A stretch of 22,760 nucleotides of DNA. Source: an uncultured Fibrobacter sp. (GTDB lineage: Bacteria > Fibrobacterota > Fibrobacteria > Fibrobacterales > Fibrobacteraceae). Under the pieces are notes generated by a model. That model saw only the letters and a program-made list of their open reading frames with translations, did not search any database and had not been told where the DNA came from. The DNA lies in NCBI GenBank assembly GCA_934700345.1, contig CAKUXP010000033.1:1-22760 (forward strand). The letters run 5' to 3'. Below are positions 14,588 through 22,534 of the stretch, piece after piece; position 1 is the stretch's first letter, and every line of letters begins with the position of its first letter. Position numbers and translations under genes: made by a program.

Positions 14588-15052
14588 TTACAGGTATTTA
14601 TCTTCGGCCTTGCCCAAAATATCTAGAAAATCCGCCTGGGTCCTGGAATCGATCAGATCCTTGCGAACCTCGGCATTGGCGAGAATCCGGCTGACCGAAG
14701 AAAGGGCCTTGAGATGCGGCCCGACCGTATTGCCCGGGCTGACGATTAAAATCAGGAGATGTACCGGCTCGCCGTCCATGGCATCGAAATCGATTCCCTT
14801 TTCCACCGTTGCCGCAACCATGCACATCCGATCGACGTAATCGATTTTCGCATGGGGAACAGCCAGTCCGCAGCCGATTCCCGTCGAACGGGTCTGTTCG
14901 CGTTTCCAGACCGCATCAAAAATTTCGTCGCGATGTTCTAGCTTGTAAGATGCGCAAAGCGTATTCACCAGTTCGTTCAGAATCTGTTCCTTGGTCGTGC
15001 TTTGCGAATTGATGATCACGCAATTGTCCGCAAATCGTTCAGAAAGGCGCAT
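14588..15052 (-). CDS. ptsN: PTS EIIA type-2 domain protein (PtsN/EIIA-Ntr-like)
   Basis: A 154-residue single-domain EIIA of the fructose/mannitol class. The phospho-accepting His67 sits in the conserved GCGLAVPHAKIDYV, followed by the family segments GIDFDAMDGEPVHLLILIVSP and HLKALSSVSRIL. Standalone proteins of this length are usually regulatory (nitrogen-PTS) rather than sugar-transporting, and no EIIB/EIIC gene is nearby. A Shine-Dalgarno AAGGA precedes the ATG by 7 nt. It lies 127 bp behind aroD on the same strand and could share its transcript or have its own promoter. The next feature downstream, 26 bp after its stop, is the tRNA-Val promoter. Confidence 0.9.
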   Translation of the reverse strand: MRLSERFADNCVIINSQSTTKEQILNELVNTLCASYKLEHRDEIFDAVWKREQTRSTGIGCGLAVPHAKIDYVDRMCMVAATVEKGIDFDAMDGEPVHLLILIVSPGNTVGPHLKALSSVSRILANAEVRKDLIDSRTQADFLDILGKAEDKYL

Positions 15053-15179
15053 AGATGTTTCCTTGTTATTTCTAAAAGTTTAGCAAAAAAAAGCGAAAAG
15101 AGAACCCTTGTGAGCGAAAAAGTACTTTTGCAGGTAAAAACTTCCATTTTTTGCGTTTTTTATGGAGAAAACGACAATT

Positions 15180-16043
15180 TTAGCCTTGCAAGACAAGTTT
15201 CCGATAGTCTTTCCTGGCCTTTTCGACAGGAATCTGCCCCGGGGCGACGGAAATTCCTATCGAGCAGTAAGTGAGGTTCGCTCCGCGCGCCAGACTCTTT
15301 ATGCGCGATTCCTCGCCGGATTTTCCCATCGCGAAACAGGAGAAAAGTTCAAAACGGTAACCGTATTCGCCGACAGAGTTTATCCAGGGATAGACATGGT
15401 CAAAATCTCCGGGTGAACGGCTCATGCAGGCGATTTTTAGCCCTGCGCATTCCGGTCCGGTAGCGCATTTTCTTAAATTCTCCAATTCGTCTAGGGATGG
15501 CACCTTTTGAAAATCATGGTGCGAAATCAGAACTTTCTTTGGAAAATCGCCAAAAACCGGAAAGTCTCGCTGGTAGAACCGATGGCCATTGCGCATCGTC
15601 CAAAATCCTTTCCGTTTTTCGCAGAAACGTTCGTCATTCCAGATTTCAAAAATCCGACTTTCCAGTCTCACGAACTCTTCGGCTTCGATGTCGAGATAGT
15701 CCGGAAAAACATCCGCAGCCAATATCTCGCAGATATATTCGGCCCGTTCCATCGCCCGAGAATCGGGAAACTTTCCACCGTCCCGCTCTAGGCGGAATGT
15801 TCCGATAAGAAGCGCATCCGGAAATACGCTGCGAACACGCCCGGCAATGTCTCCGAGCGATTCCCTGGAATATCCGGCAGCGAGAAGCAGGTCGTAGCGG
15901 ATTTCCAATGCGGAACATTGCCGGGCCGCTTTCGAAAATTCGCCCTGCGGATTCTGCAAAATTTCATCTAGCGACTCCGCCGATAAAACGCCCGCAAAAA
16001 ACGGTTCCCAGGGACTCTTCAAACTTTGGCATTCTTTGTCCAT
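15180..16043 (-). CDS. aroD: 3-dehydroquinate dehydratase, type I
   Basis: About 287 residues; third step of the shikimate pathway, removing water from 3-dehydroquinate through a Schiff base. Type I motifs are in order: EIRYD (47-51), GTFRLERDGG, DYLDIEAEE, KVLISHHDF with catalytic His176, LKIACM with Schiff-base Lys203, and a C-terminal GANLTYCSIGISVAPGQ substrate-binding segment. Length fits, slightly above the usual 230-260 because of an N-terminal extension. ATG 16043 is chosen over an in-frame TTG at 16061; neither has a clear Shine-Dalgarno. Transcribed divergently from the riboswitch-btuB unit, with ptsN downstream. Confidence 0.9.
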   Translation of the reverse strand: MDKECQSLKSPWEPFFAGVLSAESLDEILQNPQGEFSKAARQCSALEIRYDLLLAAGYSRESLGDIAGRVRSVFPDALLIGTFRLERDGGKFPDSRAMERAEYICEILAADVFPDYLDIEAEEFVRLESRIFEIWNDERFCEKRKGFWTMRNGHRFYQRDFPVFGDFPKKVLISHHDFQKVPSLDELENLRKCATGPECAGLKIACMSRSPGDFDHVYPWINSVGEYGYRFELFSCFAMGKSGEESRIKSLARGANLTYCSIGISVAPGQIPVEKARKDYRKLVLQG

Positions 16044-16093
16044 TGGAGAAGAATATAGCAATGTAGGAGGTCTTTCAGAGCTTAGCCGAGAGA

Positions 16094-16122
16094 ATTTAAA
16101 TTTGCAAAGATTATCGGGTCAA
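16094..16122 (-). promoter_or_regulatory. Possible promoter of aroD
   Basis: On the minus strand TTGACC (16122-16117), a 17-bp spacer and TTAAAT (16099-16094) would start RNA about 44 nt before the aroD ATG. The -10 is a weak match. Confidence 0.35.
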
Positions 16123-16257
16123 GAACGGCATGACAAGTCAAGCGAACTTTTCCACATGAAGAAATCCGGTTTGCAAAAAAAACTACAGACCCCTCTGCCA
16201 CTCATTCCCTTTCCCGAAACACTCCGCTCCAAGTTCTGCCATGCCGCCCCAGTAAAG

Positions 16258-16286
16258 ATGACAGCGAAAAATTCTTTTCATATATT
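16258..16286 (+). promoter_or_regulatory. Promoter of the cobalamin-riboswitch/btuB transcript
   Basis: ATGACA (16258-16263), an exact 17-bp spacer and TATATT (16281-16286) form a good sigma70-type promoter. The start would fall near 16293, just before the first conserved part of the riboswitch. Confidence 0.6.
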
Positions 16287-16299
16287 TGCACGTGACATA

Positions 16300-16500
16300 G
16301 TTTTTGTGCCCTGAAAAGCCTTCTCGCCAAGCGATTCCGCAAAACAGAACCGCCAGGCAGAAGAGAAAACCCGGTGAAAACCCGGGGCGGTCCCGCCGCT
16401 GTATGGGTGTACGAAACCGGAAAAATTCAAAACCAGTGTGGATTCAAAACCCATGCGAAGGATCCGGAAGTAGAACGATCCCCGAGCCAGAAGAACTGCA
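16300..16500 (+). promoter_or_regulatory. Cobalamin (B12) riboswitch aptamer
   Basis: The conserved core is visible in order. A TTGTGCC-like 5' part comes first, then the GGTGAAAACCCGGGGCGGTC stretch and the CCCGCCGCTGTATGGG element (16377-16406). A CCAGTG B12-box-like segment follows (16433-16438), and the diagnostic 3' CGAGCCAGAAGAACTGC (16483-16499) closes it. Just downstream TCCGC-cccc-GCGGA (16512-16525) forms a short hairpin 5 nt before the GAGG Shine-Dalgarno of btuB, a likely expression platform acting on translation. Known cobalamin riboswitches lower expression of uptake genes when B12 is plentiful, which fits the receptor downstream. The exact aptamer edges are approximate. Confidence 0.92.
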
Positions 16501-16538
16501 AAAGCTTTACGCTCCGCCCCCGCGGAACAAGAGGAACG

Positions 16539-18542
16539 ATGCGAAAGACATTGTGTTCTAAAGTCGGCAAGGCATGCTTTGTCTTGCTGTTCGCCATTAG
16601 CGTGAACGCTATCGCCGCAGACATGCAGGATCTGGGCGTTTCAGAAATCACGATTCCGCAACCGACACCTGCCGACATCGCTCCCAGCTACGAAGAAATT
16701 CTGCCTAGCGCATGGGAAGGCCGTGGACTTTCCGCCGCCGAAGTTCTCTCCGCCCTGCCCGGAATACAGAGTTACAGGCAAGGCGGCATGGGAAGCTTCC
16801 AGACTGTCAGCATCCGGGGAATCGCGGCGAAAAACATTTTAATCTGCATCGACGGGATTCCGGTAAACGATGCGAGCGGCGGCGCGGCGGATATCGGCAC
16901 GATCGATTTGAACAACATCGAAAAAATCAAGATTTACAAGGACCGCGTTCCCGCAAGATTCGGAGGCCAAGGATTAGGCGGTGCGATAAACTTCATTACC
17001 AAGAAGGCGACGCCAAGAACAAACGGGAGATTTCTCGCAAGCATTGGCAGCCACAATACATTCGAAGGTTCCGCCCAGGTGAGCGTTTCGCCCAAGGATA
17101 GCATGAACTTTGCCGCGAGCGTTTCGGCAAGGCACAGTGACAACGATTACGAGTTTACAAACCGCAATGGCACAGCCTATAACCACGACGACGATTTTAC
17201 CGACAAACGCAAGAACGCAGAATTTTCCGAATACTCCGGAAATTTCAAGTATCGCATCTTGCATCCCAATAGTTTCTTTTCGGTATTCGATGCAAACTTA
17301 GTTTATACGAAATCCGGAAATCCCGGGCAAGAAAGTTCCCAGACCAAGGTGGCAAACTTCACGGGGCAAAGTACGCAACTTGGCTACCGCCTGGAGTTTC
17401 CCACTTTGCTGAACTCGGTATTGCTCGAAGCGGGCCTCTCCGGAAGATTTGAAAAGAACGTTTCCGCATCCTACTACCCGCTTGACTTTGTCGGATACAG
17501 CTACCCGGACTATATCCAGTATGGGCTTGCGGGATACCGCCTCTATCCGGAAATTATCGGAACGATTGTCCTGGACCGCTTCGAGGGAACTGTTCGCGCG
17601 GCAGGGAGTGCGGAACGGTGGGAGGCCCGGGGAACCATTCGCGAATTTGGACTTTCCCGCTACAGCGCATCCGCATCCGCCAGCGCGGATCTTGCCGTGG
17701 CCCGATGGTTCGCCGTTCTCGCCGAAGGCAATCTGCTTAAGACCTTTGACGACATCGACGGGGGAAAGTTCCTGATGGCCACGGGAACAGCGACAATCGA
17801 AGACACCGAGAAAAGAGACTTGAACCTTTCGGGTATGGTCCAGCTAAAGTTCGGGCAAAAAAAATCATTCGTCGGCGGAAACGCTTCTATCGGAAGGTAC
17901 TTTCGGCAGCCACAGCTGATGGAGCTTTACGGAGTTTATCGCGGCGTACTTTCCAACCCGACGCTCAAGAACGAGACAGCGGTCCGGTTTGAAATCGGAG
18001 GATTCATCCAGACTCCGTCCCGAAAGACGACCTTGCGAACAACCTATTTTCACTCGTCTGTCGAAAACGGAATTTACTGGATTGCCGGCAACAACGCCAT
18101 CAAGGCTTTCAATGCGAGCAAGGCGAACATCCACGGAATCGAACTGGAAGTGCAAAGCTCGCCCGTTCCCTTTTTCGAAACAACCTTGCGTGGCACAATC
18201 CAGGATCCGCGAGACAAAGGATTCGCCAAGATGTACAACGGAAAGCTTTTGCCGGGAGAACCCGTCCACAGTTACTTTGTCGAAGGAAAGTTCTTTTTGC
18301 CATTCCATCTGGACTTGACGTTCGATGCGAGCTACCGTACCCGAATTTTCAGCGACCGTGCAAACCAGACGCGCCAACCGGCAACGGCCCGCTACAACGC
18401 AAGCCTCGGATATTCCCCATGGGAAAGTACCCGCCTGGTTTTCGCCGTCACGAACATCTCGGACGAGACGTACACAAACTTCTATACACCGAACCCCGTT
18501 CCCGGCAGGGAATACAGGATAACCCTAACACAAAAATTTTAA
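16539..18542 (+). CDS. btuB: TonB-dependent outer-membrane receptor for cobalamin (BtuB-like)
   Basis: A 667-residue receptor from ATG 16539, with GAGG 4 nt upstream. The frame is open further upstream, but that part is the riboswitch. A signal peptide (KACFVLLFAISVNAIAA) is followed by a plug domain (GLSAAEVLSALPGIQSYRQG, VSIRGIAAKNILICIDGIPV, RFGGQGLGGAINFITKK). A long beta-barrel follows, ending in the terminal Phe typical of outer-membrane proteins (YRITLTQKF). No strong consensus TonB box is seen; the likely region is just after the signal peptide. The riboswitch in its leader makes cobalamin or a related corrinoid the likely ligand. A lipoprotein gene follows after 54 bp in what looks like the same transcript. 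BtuCDF inner-membrane genes are not in the window. Confidence 0.9.
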   Translation: MRKTLCSKVGKACFVLLFAISVNAIAADMQDLGVSEITIPQPTPADIAPSYEEILPSAWEGRGLSAAEVLSALPGIQSYRQGGMGSFQTVSIRGIAAKNILICIDGIPVNDASGGAADIGTIDLNNIEKIKIYKDRVPARFGGQGLGGAINFITKKATPRTNGRFLASIGSHNTFEGSAQVSVSPKDSMNFAASVSARHSDNDYEFTNRNGTAYNHDDDFTDKRKNAEFSEYSGNFKYRILHPNSFFSVFDANLVYTKSGNPGQESSQTKVANFTGQSTQLGYRLEFPTLLNSVLLEAGLSGRFEKNVSASYYPLDFVGYSYPDYIQYGLAGYRLYPEIIGTIVLDRFEGTVRAAGSAERWEARGTIREFGLSRYSASASASADLAVARWFAVLAEGNLLKTFDDIDGGKFLMATGTATIEDTEKRDLNLSGMVQLKFGQKKSFVGGNASIGRYFRQPQLMELYGVYRGVLSNPTLKNETAVRFEIGGFIQTPSRKTTLRTTYFHSSVENGIYWIAGNNAIKAFNASKANIHGIELEVQSSPVPFFETTLRGTIQDPRDKGFAKMYNGKLLPGEPVHSYFVEGKFFLPFHLDLTFDASYRTRIFSDRANQTRQPATARYNASLGYSPWESTRLVFAVTNISDETYTNFYTPNPVPGREYRITLTQKF

Positions 18543-18596
18543 CCCACAAAAAATTCCCGTTCGAACCGGGATGTCACCTCAAACCAAGGAAAAGAC

Positions 18597-19961
18597 ATGA
18601 GTAAAAAGATACTTCCCCTCATTTTAGCCACAGGTTTCGCGCTGCTGTTTAACGCGTGCGGAAGCGATGGCGATAGCGTTTCGGGCATCACCTGCGAAGA
18701 TGGCGATTGTTTCGAGGAAAGCTCTTCTAGCGTTTCCGAAGAAGACAATTCTTCCAGTAGCGTCAAAACCGAAAATAAATCCAGCTCCAGCTCGATTCAA
18801 AAGGAAAGTTCCTGCAGCGAAAGCGAAAAATCCAGCTCCAGCCTCGCTGCATCCAGTTCTTCTGCCAAGACGGAATCCAGCTCCAGCGAAAAACTCGAAT
18901 CGTCTTCGAGCGAAGCTCCCGAATCCTCGTCTAGCGTAAAAATCAACTACCTGAGCACGACGCCGAATCTCGCCGACCTCGAAGTTTCCGGCGATACCCT
19001 GTTCGCCATCTTCCAGCGTCAAACCGCTAGTTTTGCCCTCCCGACCGTCGGTCTTCTTGCGCTGTACAATTTGGAAAGCGGGGAACTTCTTGACACGATT
19101 TCCCTTGCGACAAAGAATCCCTACATGGTGAAAGTCGCAGGCGGAACCGTCTATGTGGCGACCGCCGGTGAATACGACGCAAGCTACAGCCTGCCTGCCG
19201 ACGCAAACCGCGGCATTGAAAAGATCGATTTGCAAAAGAAAAGTTCGAGCCTGTTCGTGAGCGGAACCAAGCTCGGTGGCGGTGCCCAGGATTTTGTCGT
19301 GAACAAGAACGGTGACAAGGGTTACGTATCGGTTTACAAGAGCTACGGCAATACGATTGTCGTCGAGATAGACCTCTCGACCAGTTCCGTCAAGGAAATC
19401 GGAAACTTTAAGGATGCATCCGGTTCGCTCGAATACGACAACGAAAACGGTCTTCTCTACATCGGAGATCGCTTTTTGGATTACAAGACTTATGAAATGC
19501 ACATCAGCGTCTTTACCTACGACGGAACAACGCTGGATTCCCTCACCGATCCGGAATCCGAAGGGCGCCAACCGTACAGCATCAAGGTTGTAAACGGTCA
19601 TCCCTATGTCTTTGTCACGGATTACAATTCAGGGAAACTTTACATCGATTATGCCGACGGCGAAAAAGACGGTGTACAATATTTTCAGGATTCCAAACTC
19701 GCTACCGCCAACGGAAAGCTCTACCTGATGGAACGTAACACAAAAGCAGCTACCATCGCCCAAATTAACCTAGCTACTGGAACGCCGGTGTGGCAAAAGG
19801 CGCTCGAAGCGGGCGCCAACCCCTACGACGTCGTCGCCGCGGACAATGAAAATCTCTGGGTTGCCTTTTACGGTCTTCCCAAGATTCAAAAAATTTCCGC
19901 TGACGGAGCCGCCATCTCGGCTATCGACACAAAAAAATTCTGCGCATACACCATCGAATAG
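18597..19961 (+). CDS. Ser-linker beta-propeller lipoprotein, candidate BtuG-like B12-binding surface protein
   Basis: A 454-residue protein with a signal peptide and lipobox (LLFNAC, Cys21). A poly-Ser/Glu/Lys linker follows (about 41-114) and then a domain of about 330 residues built from repeated short beta units. Recurrent blade-like motifs are NPYMVKVAGGTVYVAT (174-189), QPYSIKVVNGHPYVFV (325-340) and NPYDVVAADNENLWVAF (408-424), with GLLALYNLESGELLDT and TIVVEIDLSTSSVKEI between them, as in propellers of the YVTN/BtuG kind. Shine-Dalgarno AAGGA precedes the ATG. It lies directly after the riboswitch-controlled btuB, with a terminator following. In Bacteroides, BtuG is a surface propeller lipoprotein that hands B12 to BtuB; position and architecture match, while sequence homology is untested. 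The linker would hold the propeller away from the membrane. Confidence 0.8.
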   Translation: MSKKILPLILATGFALLFNACGSDGDSVSGITCEDGDCFEESSSSVSEEDNSSSSVKTENKSSSSSIQKESSCSESEKSSSSLAASSSSAKTESSSSEKLESSSSEAPESSSSVKINYLSTTPNLADLEVSGDTLFAIFQRQTASFALPTVGLLALYNLESGELLDTISLATKNPYMVKVAGGTVYVATAGEYDASYSLPADANRGIEKIDLQKKSSSLFVSGTKLGGGAQDFVVNKNGDKGYVSVYKSYGNTIVVEIDLSTSSVKEIGNFKDASGSLEYDNENGLLYIGDRFLDYKTYEMHISVFTYDGTTLDSLTDPESEGRQPYSIKVVNGHPYVFVTDYNSGKLYIDYADGEKDGVQYFQDSKLATANGKLYLMERNTKAATIAQINLATGTPVWQKALEAGANPYDVVAADNENLWVAFYGLPKIQKISADGAAISAIDTKKFCAYTIE

Positions 19962-19983
19962 ATCTTCTTCGCTTCCAATTTCC

Positions 19984-20010
19984 AGCCGCCCAAATTTTGA
20001 GCGGCTTTTT
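19984..20010 (+). terminator. Intrinsic terminator of the btuB operon
   Basis: AGCCGC (19984-19989) pairs with GCGGCT (20001-20006) across an 11-nt loop and is followed by a T-run, 22 bp after the lipoprotein stop. Confidence 0.75.
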
Positions 20011-20122
20011 CACATTGCGCCTCGCCTAGTTAAAGTTTCGTTCAACAAGTTGCCGTTTTGCCGACCTTTTTACCGATATTTTCCGACGGCAATCCATATA
20101 AAAAAATAAGCCCCGAAATTTC

Positions 20123-20152
20123 TTGCAACATGATTGTTCAAAAAACTATATT
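20123..20152 (+). promoter_or_regulatory. Candidate promoter of the gltD-like gene
   Basis: TTGCAA (20123-20128), an 18-bp spacer and TATATT (20147-20152) would start RNA near 20159, about 60 nt before the chosen ATG at 20222. It supports the later start over the longer open frame. Confidence 0.5.
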
Positions 20153-20221
20153 ACTATCCCAAAAAGGGCAGTTTTTAATTGTCCAAATGACAAATTTGTG
20201 CATCGCAAGGTGAATGGTTCT

Positions 20222-21646
20222 ATGCAAGACATCGAAGCTCTCGATTCCGCTGCCAAAAAAGAACTCGCGCGCATCGCCGAGCTCCCCGAAATTTCTTTAA
20301 AGGAAAAAAAGCTTATCCCGCCGCAATACGCCGCCGAACTGGACCCGCTTTCTAGGCGCGCCACCATGGAAGAAGCGAATCTGGGATTTACCGAAGCGCA
20401 AGCGCGCGTCGAAGCGTACCGCTGCATGAAATGCAAAAAACCCGCCTGCACAGCGGCATGCCCCATCGGAATGCCCATTCCGCAATACCTGGAGCACGTC
20501 GCCCGCGGTGATTTTCAGGCGGCTATCGACCTTATCCGCCAAACGTCGCTGATTCCATCGATTTGCAGCCGCGTCTGCCCGCATGAACGGCAGTGCCAAT
20601 CCAACTGCGCAATGGGCAAACTGCTCAAGGATGCGGATAAGGGAATCCACATGGGTAACATGGAACGCTTCTGCGCCGACTACGAACGGGAAAACCTGGG
20701 CGGGAAAAAGGCGCTTCCCGTCGCCCCGGATACGGGAAAGAAAATCGCCGTCATCGGGGCGGGACCGGCTGGTCTCGGCGCGGCCATCGATTTGCGCATG
20801 CGCGGTCACAAGGTCGTCATCTTTGACGAATACGACCAGCTGGGAGGCGTTCTCCGCTACGGCATTCCCGAGTTCCGGCTTCCGAAAAAAATCCTGGATT
20901 ACGAACTTTCCATCTTGCCCGACATGGGAATCGAAACTCATTCCAAAGTCCACATCGGAAAGGAAATTTCCGTAAACGACCTGATCGCCCAAGGTTTTGA
21001 CGCCGTGTTCATCGGCAACGGGGCAAACGAACCGGTCGTTCCCGGCATTCCGGGAAAAAATCTCGGCGGAATTTTTACCGCCAAGGATTACTTGAAGAAG
21101 GCGAATCGCGGCGAACCTCTGGATTCCAAAAAGAATGTCGTCGTCATCGGAGGCGGAAATGTCGCCATGGACGCTGCCCGAATGGCCTTCCGCGAAGGGG
21201 CGGAAACGGTTCGTCTCATCTATCGCAGAACGGTAAAGGAAATGCCCGCTTGCTGGACAGAGATCCACGAAGCGACTGCAGAAGGCGTACAGGTTCTCGA
21301 ACTCAGAAGTCCTGCGGAATTTATCGCCGACGAAAACGGCAATGTCAAACAGGCAAGGCTCGACATCTTCACGCTAGGCGAACCCGACGCAAACGGTCGT
21401 CCCACGCCCGTCAAGGTCGAAGGCGCTTCCGAAACAATCGACTGCGATACGGTGATTTTTGCCGTTGGCAACAAGGTTTCTTCCGAAATACTCGATTCTG
21501 TCGTCGGGGAAGAAGTGAAGAAAAAAGTCTATGTCGGCGGAGACGCGCTCTACGGTCCCAAAACGGTTGTCCTCGCTCTTCGCACCGGTCGGGAAATTGC
21601 GGCAAAAATTCACCAGGATTTATGCGGGGACCAGAAGCTTTCCTAA
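20222..21646 (+). CDS. gltD: NADPH-dependent glutamate synthase small-subunit-type oxidoreductase
   Basis: A 474-residue flavoprotein, the usual length for GltD. The N-terminal domain has two cysteine clusters for [4Fe-4S] centres (C68, C71, C76, C80 and C115, C119, C125, C129). FAD binding is at GAGPAG (179-184), NAD(P)H binding at GGGNVAMDAAR (310-320), and the C-terminal FAD contact is VYVGGDALYGPKTVVLALRTG. In glutamate synthase this subunit passes electrons from NADPH to the large subunit. Start 20222 is chosen because AAGG lies upstream, the protein begins where the family does, and the promoter lies inside the longer frame. No gltB is beside it, so it may pair with a distant subunit or be one of the related standalone oxidoreductases. 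Confidence 0.88.
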   Translation: MQDIEALDSAAKKELARIAELPEISLKEKKLIPPQYAAELDPLSRRATMEEANLGFTEAQARVEAYRCMKCKKPACTAACPIGMPIPQYLEHVARGDFQAAIDLIRQTSLIPSICSRVCPHERQCQSNCAMGKLLKDADKGIHMGNMERFCADYERENLGGKKALPVAPDTGKKIAVIGAGPAGLGAAIDLRMRGHKVVIFDEYDQLGGVLRYGIPEFRLPKKILDYELSILPDMGIETHSKVHIGKEISVNDLIAQGFDAVFIGNGANEPVVPGIPGKNLGGIFTAKDYLKKANRGEPLDSKKNVVVIGGGNVAMDAARMAFREGAETVRLIYRRTVKEMPACWTEIHEATAEGVQVLELRSPAEFIADENGNVKQARLDIFTLGEPDANGRPTPVKVEGASETIDCDTVIFAVGNKVSSEILDSVVGEEVKKKVYVGGDALYGPKTVVLALRTGREIAAKIHQDLCGDQKLS

Positions 21647-21672
21647 CAAATTAACTCGCGACATCCTATTTT

Positions 21673-21700
21673 GCCTCCAACATTTTCTTTGGAGGCTTTT
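21673..21700 (+). promoter_or_regulatory. Perfect hairpin sequestering the recombinase ribosome binding site; also terminator-like
   Basis: GCCTCCAA (21673-21680) is perfectly complementary to TTGGAGGC (21689-21696) with an 8-nt loop, followed by TTTT and the ATG at 21701. The right arm is the GGAGG Shine-Dalgarno of the recombinase. The structure can act as a weak terminator after the gltD-like gene (27 bp past its stop) and would block translation on read-through RNA. Confidence 0.7.
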
Positions 21701-22534
21701 ATGCTTTTTATCGATATAGCCAAAAAATATCTCGTCGAAGATTCCGAAAACCTGGCGGAACTCACTATTCGGACTTACCGTTGGAACCTGAACAAGATTC
21801 ACGACTTCGCACCGAACCTTACACTCGAAGAGATTACGACGGATTTTGTCAGACGCTATCGTTTGCACCTAAAAGAAATCGGAAACAGGGAATCCACCAT
21901 CAGCAAGGCGCTTTCCGTTTTTCGGAATTTTACAAATAAATTAATTCTCGACGACCTGATTTCAAGAAATCCGTTCGACCGCATCAAGATCCGTCGCGTT
22001 GCATCCAAGCGCGGATTTTTAAGCCTGCGAGAATTGAAAAGCCTTTACCTGAATTTTTTGGAACGATCGCACAGTCTTCTAAAAAACGAGCAGGACTCTT
22101 TGCGCGTTTTTCTGTTTTCCTGTTTTACCGGTCTTCGCTTTAGCGATTTAAAAACCTTAGACGCAAGGGAAATCGTCGATTGGAAGATTCACAAGAGGAC
22201 GCACAAGACCGGCGAAGCGGTGTACATTCCCATACCTGTCCAGGCAAGGCTCTTGCTTCCAAGCATTGCGAAAGGTCCCGTCTTTCATGTAGCGGATAAT
22301 GCCTATTTCAACAAGAGACTTCGCAGCGGAGCGAAAAAACTCGGCTGCTATAGATATCTGCATTGCCACATGGCTCGGCATACGTTCGCCACGACATGCA
22401 TCACCATCGGGATTCCGCTGCCCGTCACAAGCAAGCTTTTGGGACATCGCAGTATTGAGACTACTTTAATTTATGCGAAATACGTCGATACTCTGCTCGA
22501 CAAGGAGATGGAAAAATTTGACCGCTTGAAGTAA
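21701..22534 (+). CDS. Tyrosine recombinase / integrase
   Basis: A 277-residue site-specific recombinase. The N-terminal SAM-like core-binding domain (about 1-95) contains LTIRTYRWNLNKI and ESTISKALSVFRNF. The catalytic domain has the full set: Arg146 in TGLRFSDL, His223 and Arg226 in HMARHTFAT, His249 in LLGHRSIETT and nucleophile Tyr258 in IYAKY, with a probable catalytic Lys in the beta-hairpin near THKTG (about 168-171). It looks intact and active. Start 21701 is chosen for GGAGG 5 nt upstream. It is somewhat shorter than XerC/XerD. There is no phage gene, tRNA att site or obvious inverted repeat next to it, so it could be a Xer-like, phase-variation or orphan mobile-element recombinase. 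Confidence 0.9.
   Translation: MLFIDIAKKYLVEDSENLAELTIRTYRWNLNKIHDFAPNLTLEEITTDFVRRYRLHLKEIGNRESTISKALSVFRNFTNKLILDDLISRNPFDRIKIRRVASKRGFLSLRELKSLYLNFLERSHSLLKNEQDSLRVFLFSCFTGLRFSDLKTLDAREIVDWKIHKRTHKTGEAVYIPIPVQARLLLPSIAKGPVFHVADNAYFNKRLRSGAKKLGCYRYLHCHMARHTFATTCITIGIPLPVTSKLLGHRSIETTLIYAKYVDTLLDKEMEKFDRLK

Noticed and set aside
16374..16538. N-terminal extension of the TonB-dependent receptor by 55 codons
   Set aside because: This stretch is the cobalamin riboswitch; ATG 16539 has a Shine-Dalgarno and starts a signal peptide.
18624..19601. A 325-codon open frame antisense to the propeller lipoprotein
   Set aside because: It mirrors codon bias and the Ser linker of the sense gene (long Ala/Gly/Phe runs opposite the linker), has no ribosome site, and the sense gene has clear signal peptide, linker and operon context.
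20123..20221. N-terminal extension of the gltD-like protein by 33 codons
   Set aside because: It contains the candidate promoter and has no family homology; the family begins near the ATG at 20222.
20297..21268. A 323-codon open frame antisense to the gltD-like gene
   Set aside because: It lies entirely inside a gene with complete Fe-S, FAD and NAD motifs; the antisense translation resembles no family and is explained by GC-biased third positions.
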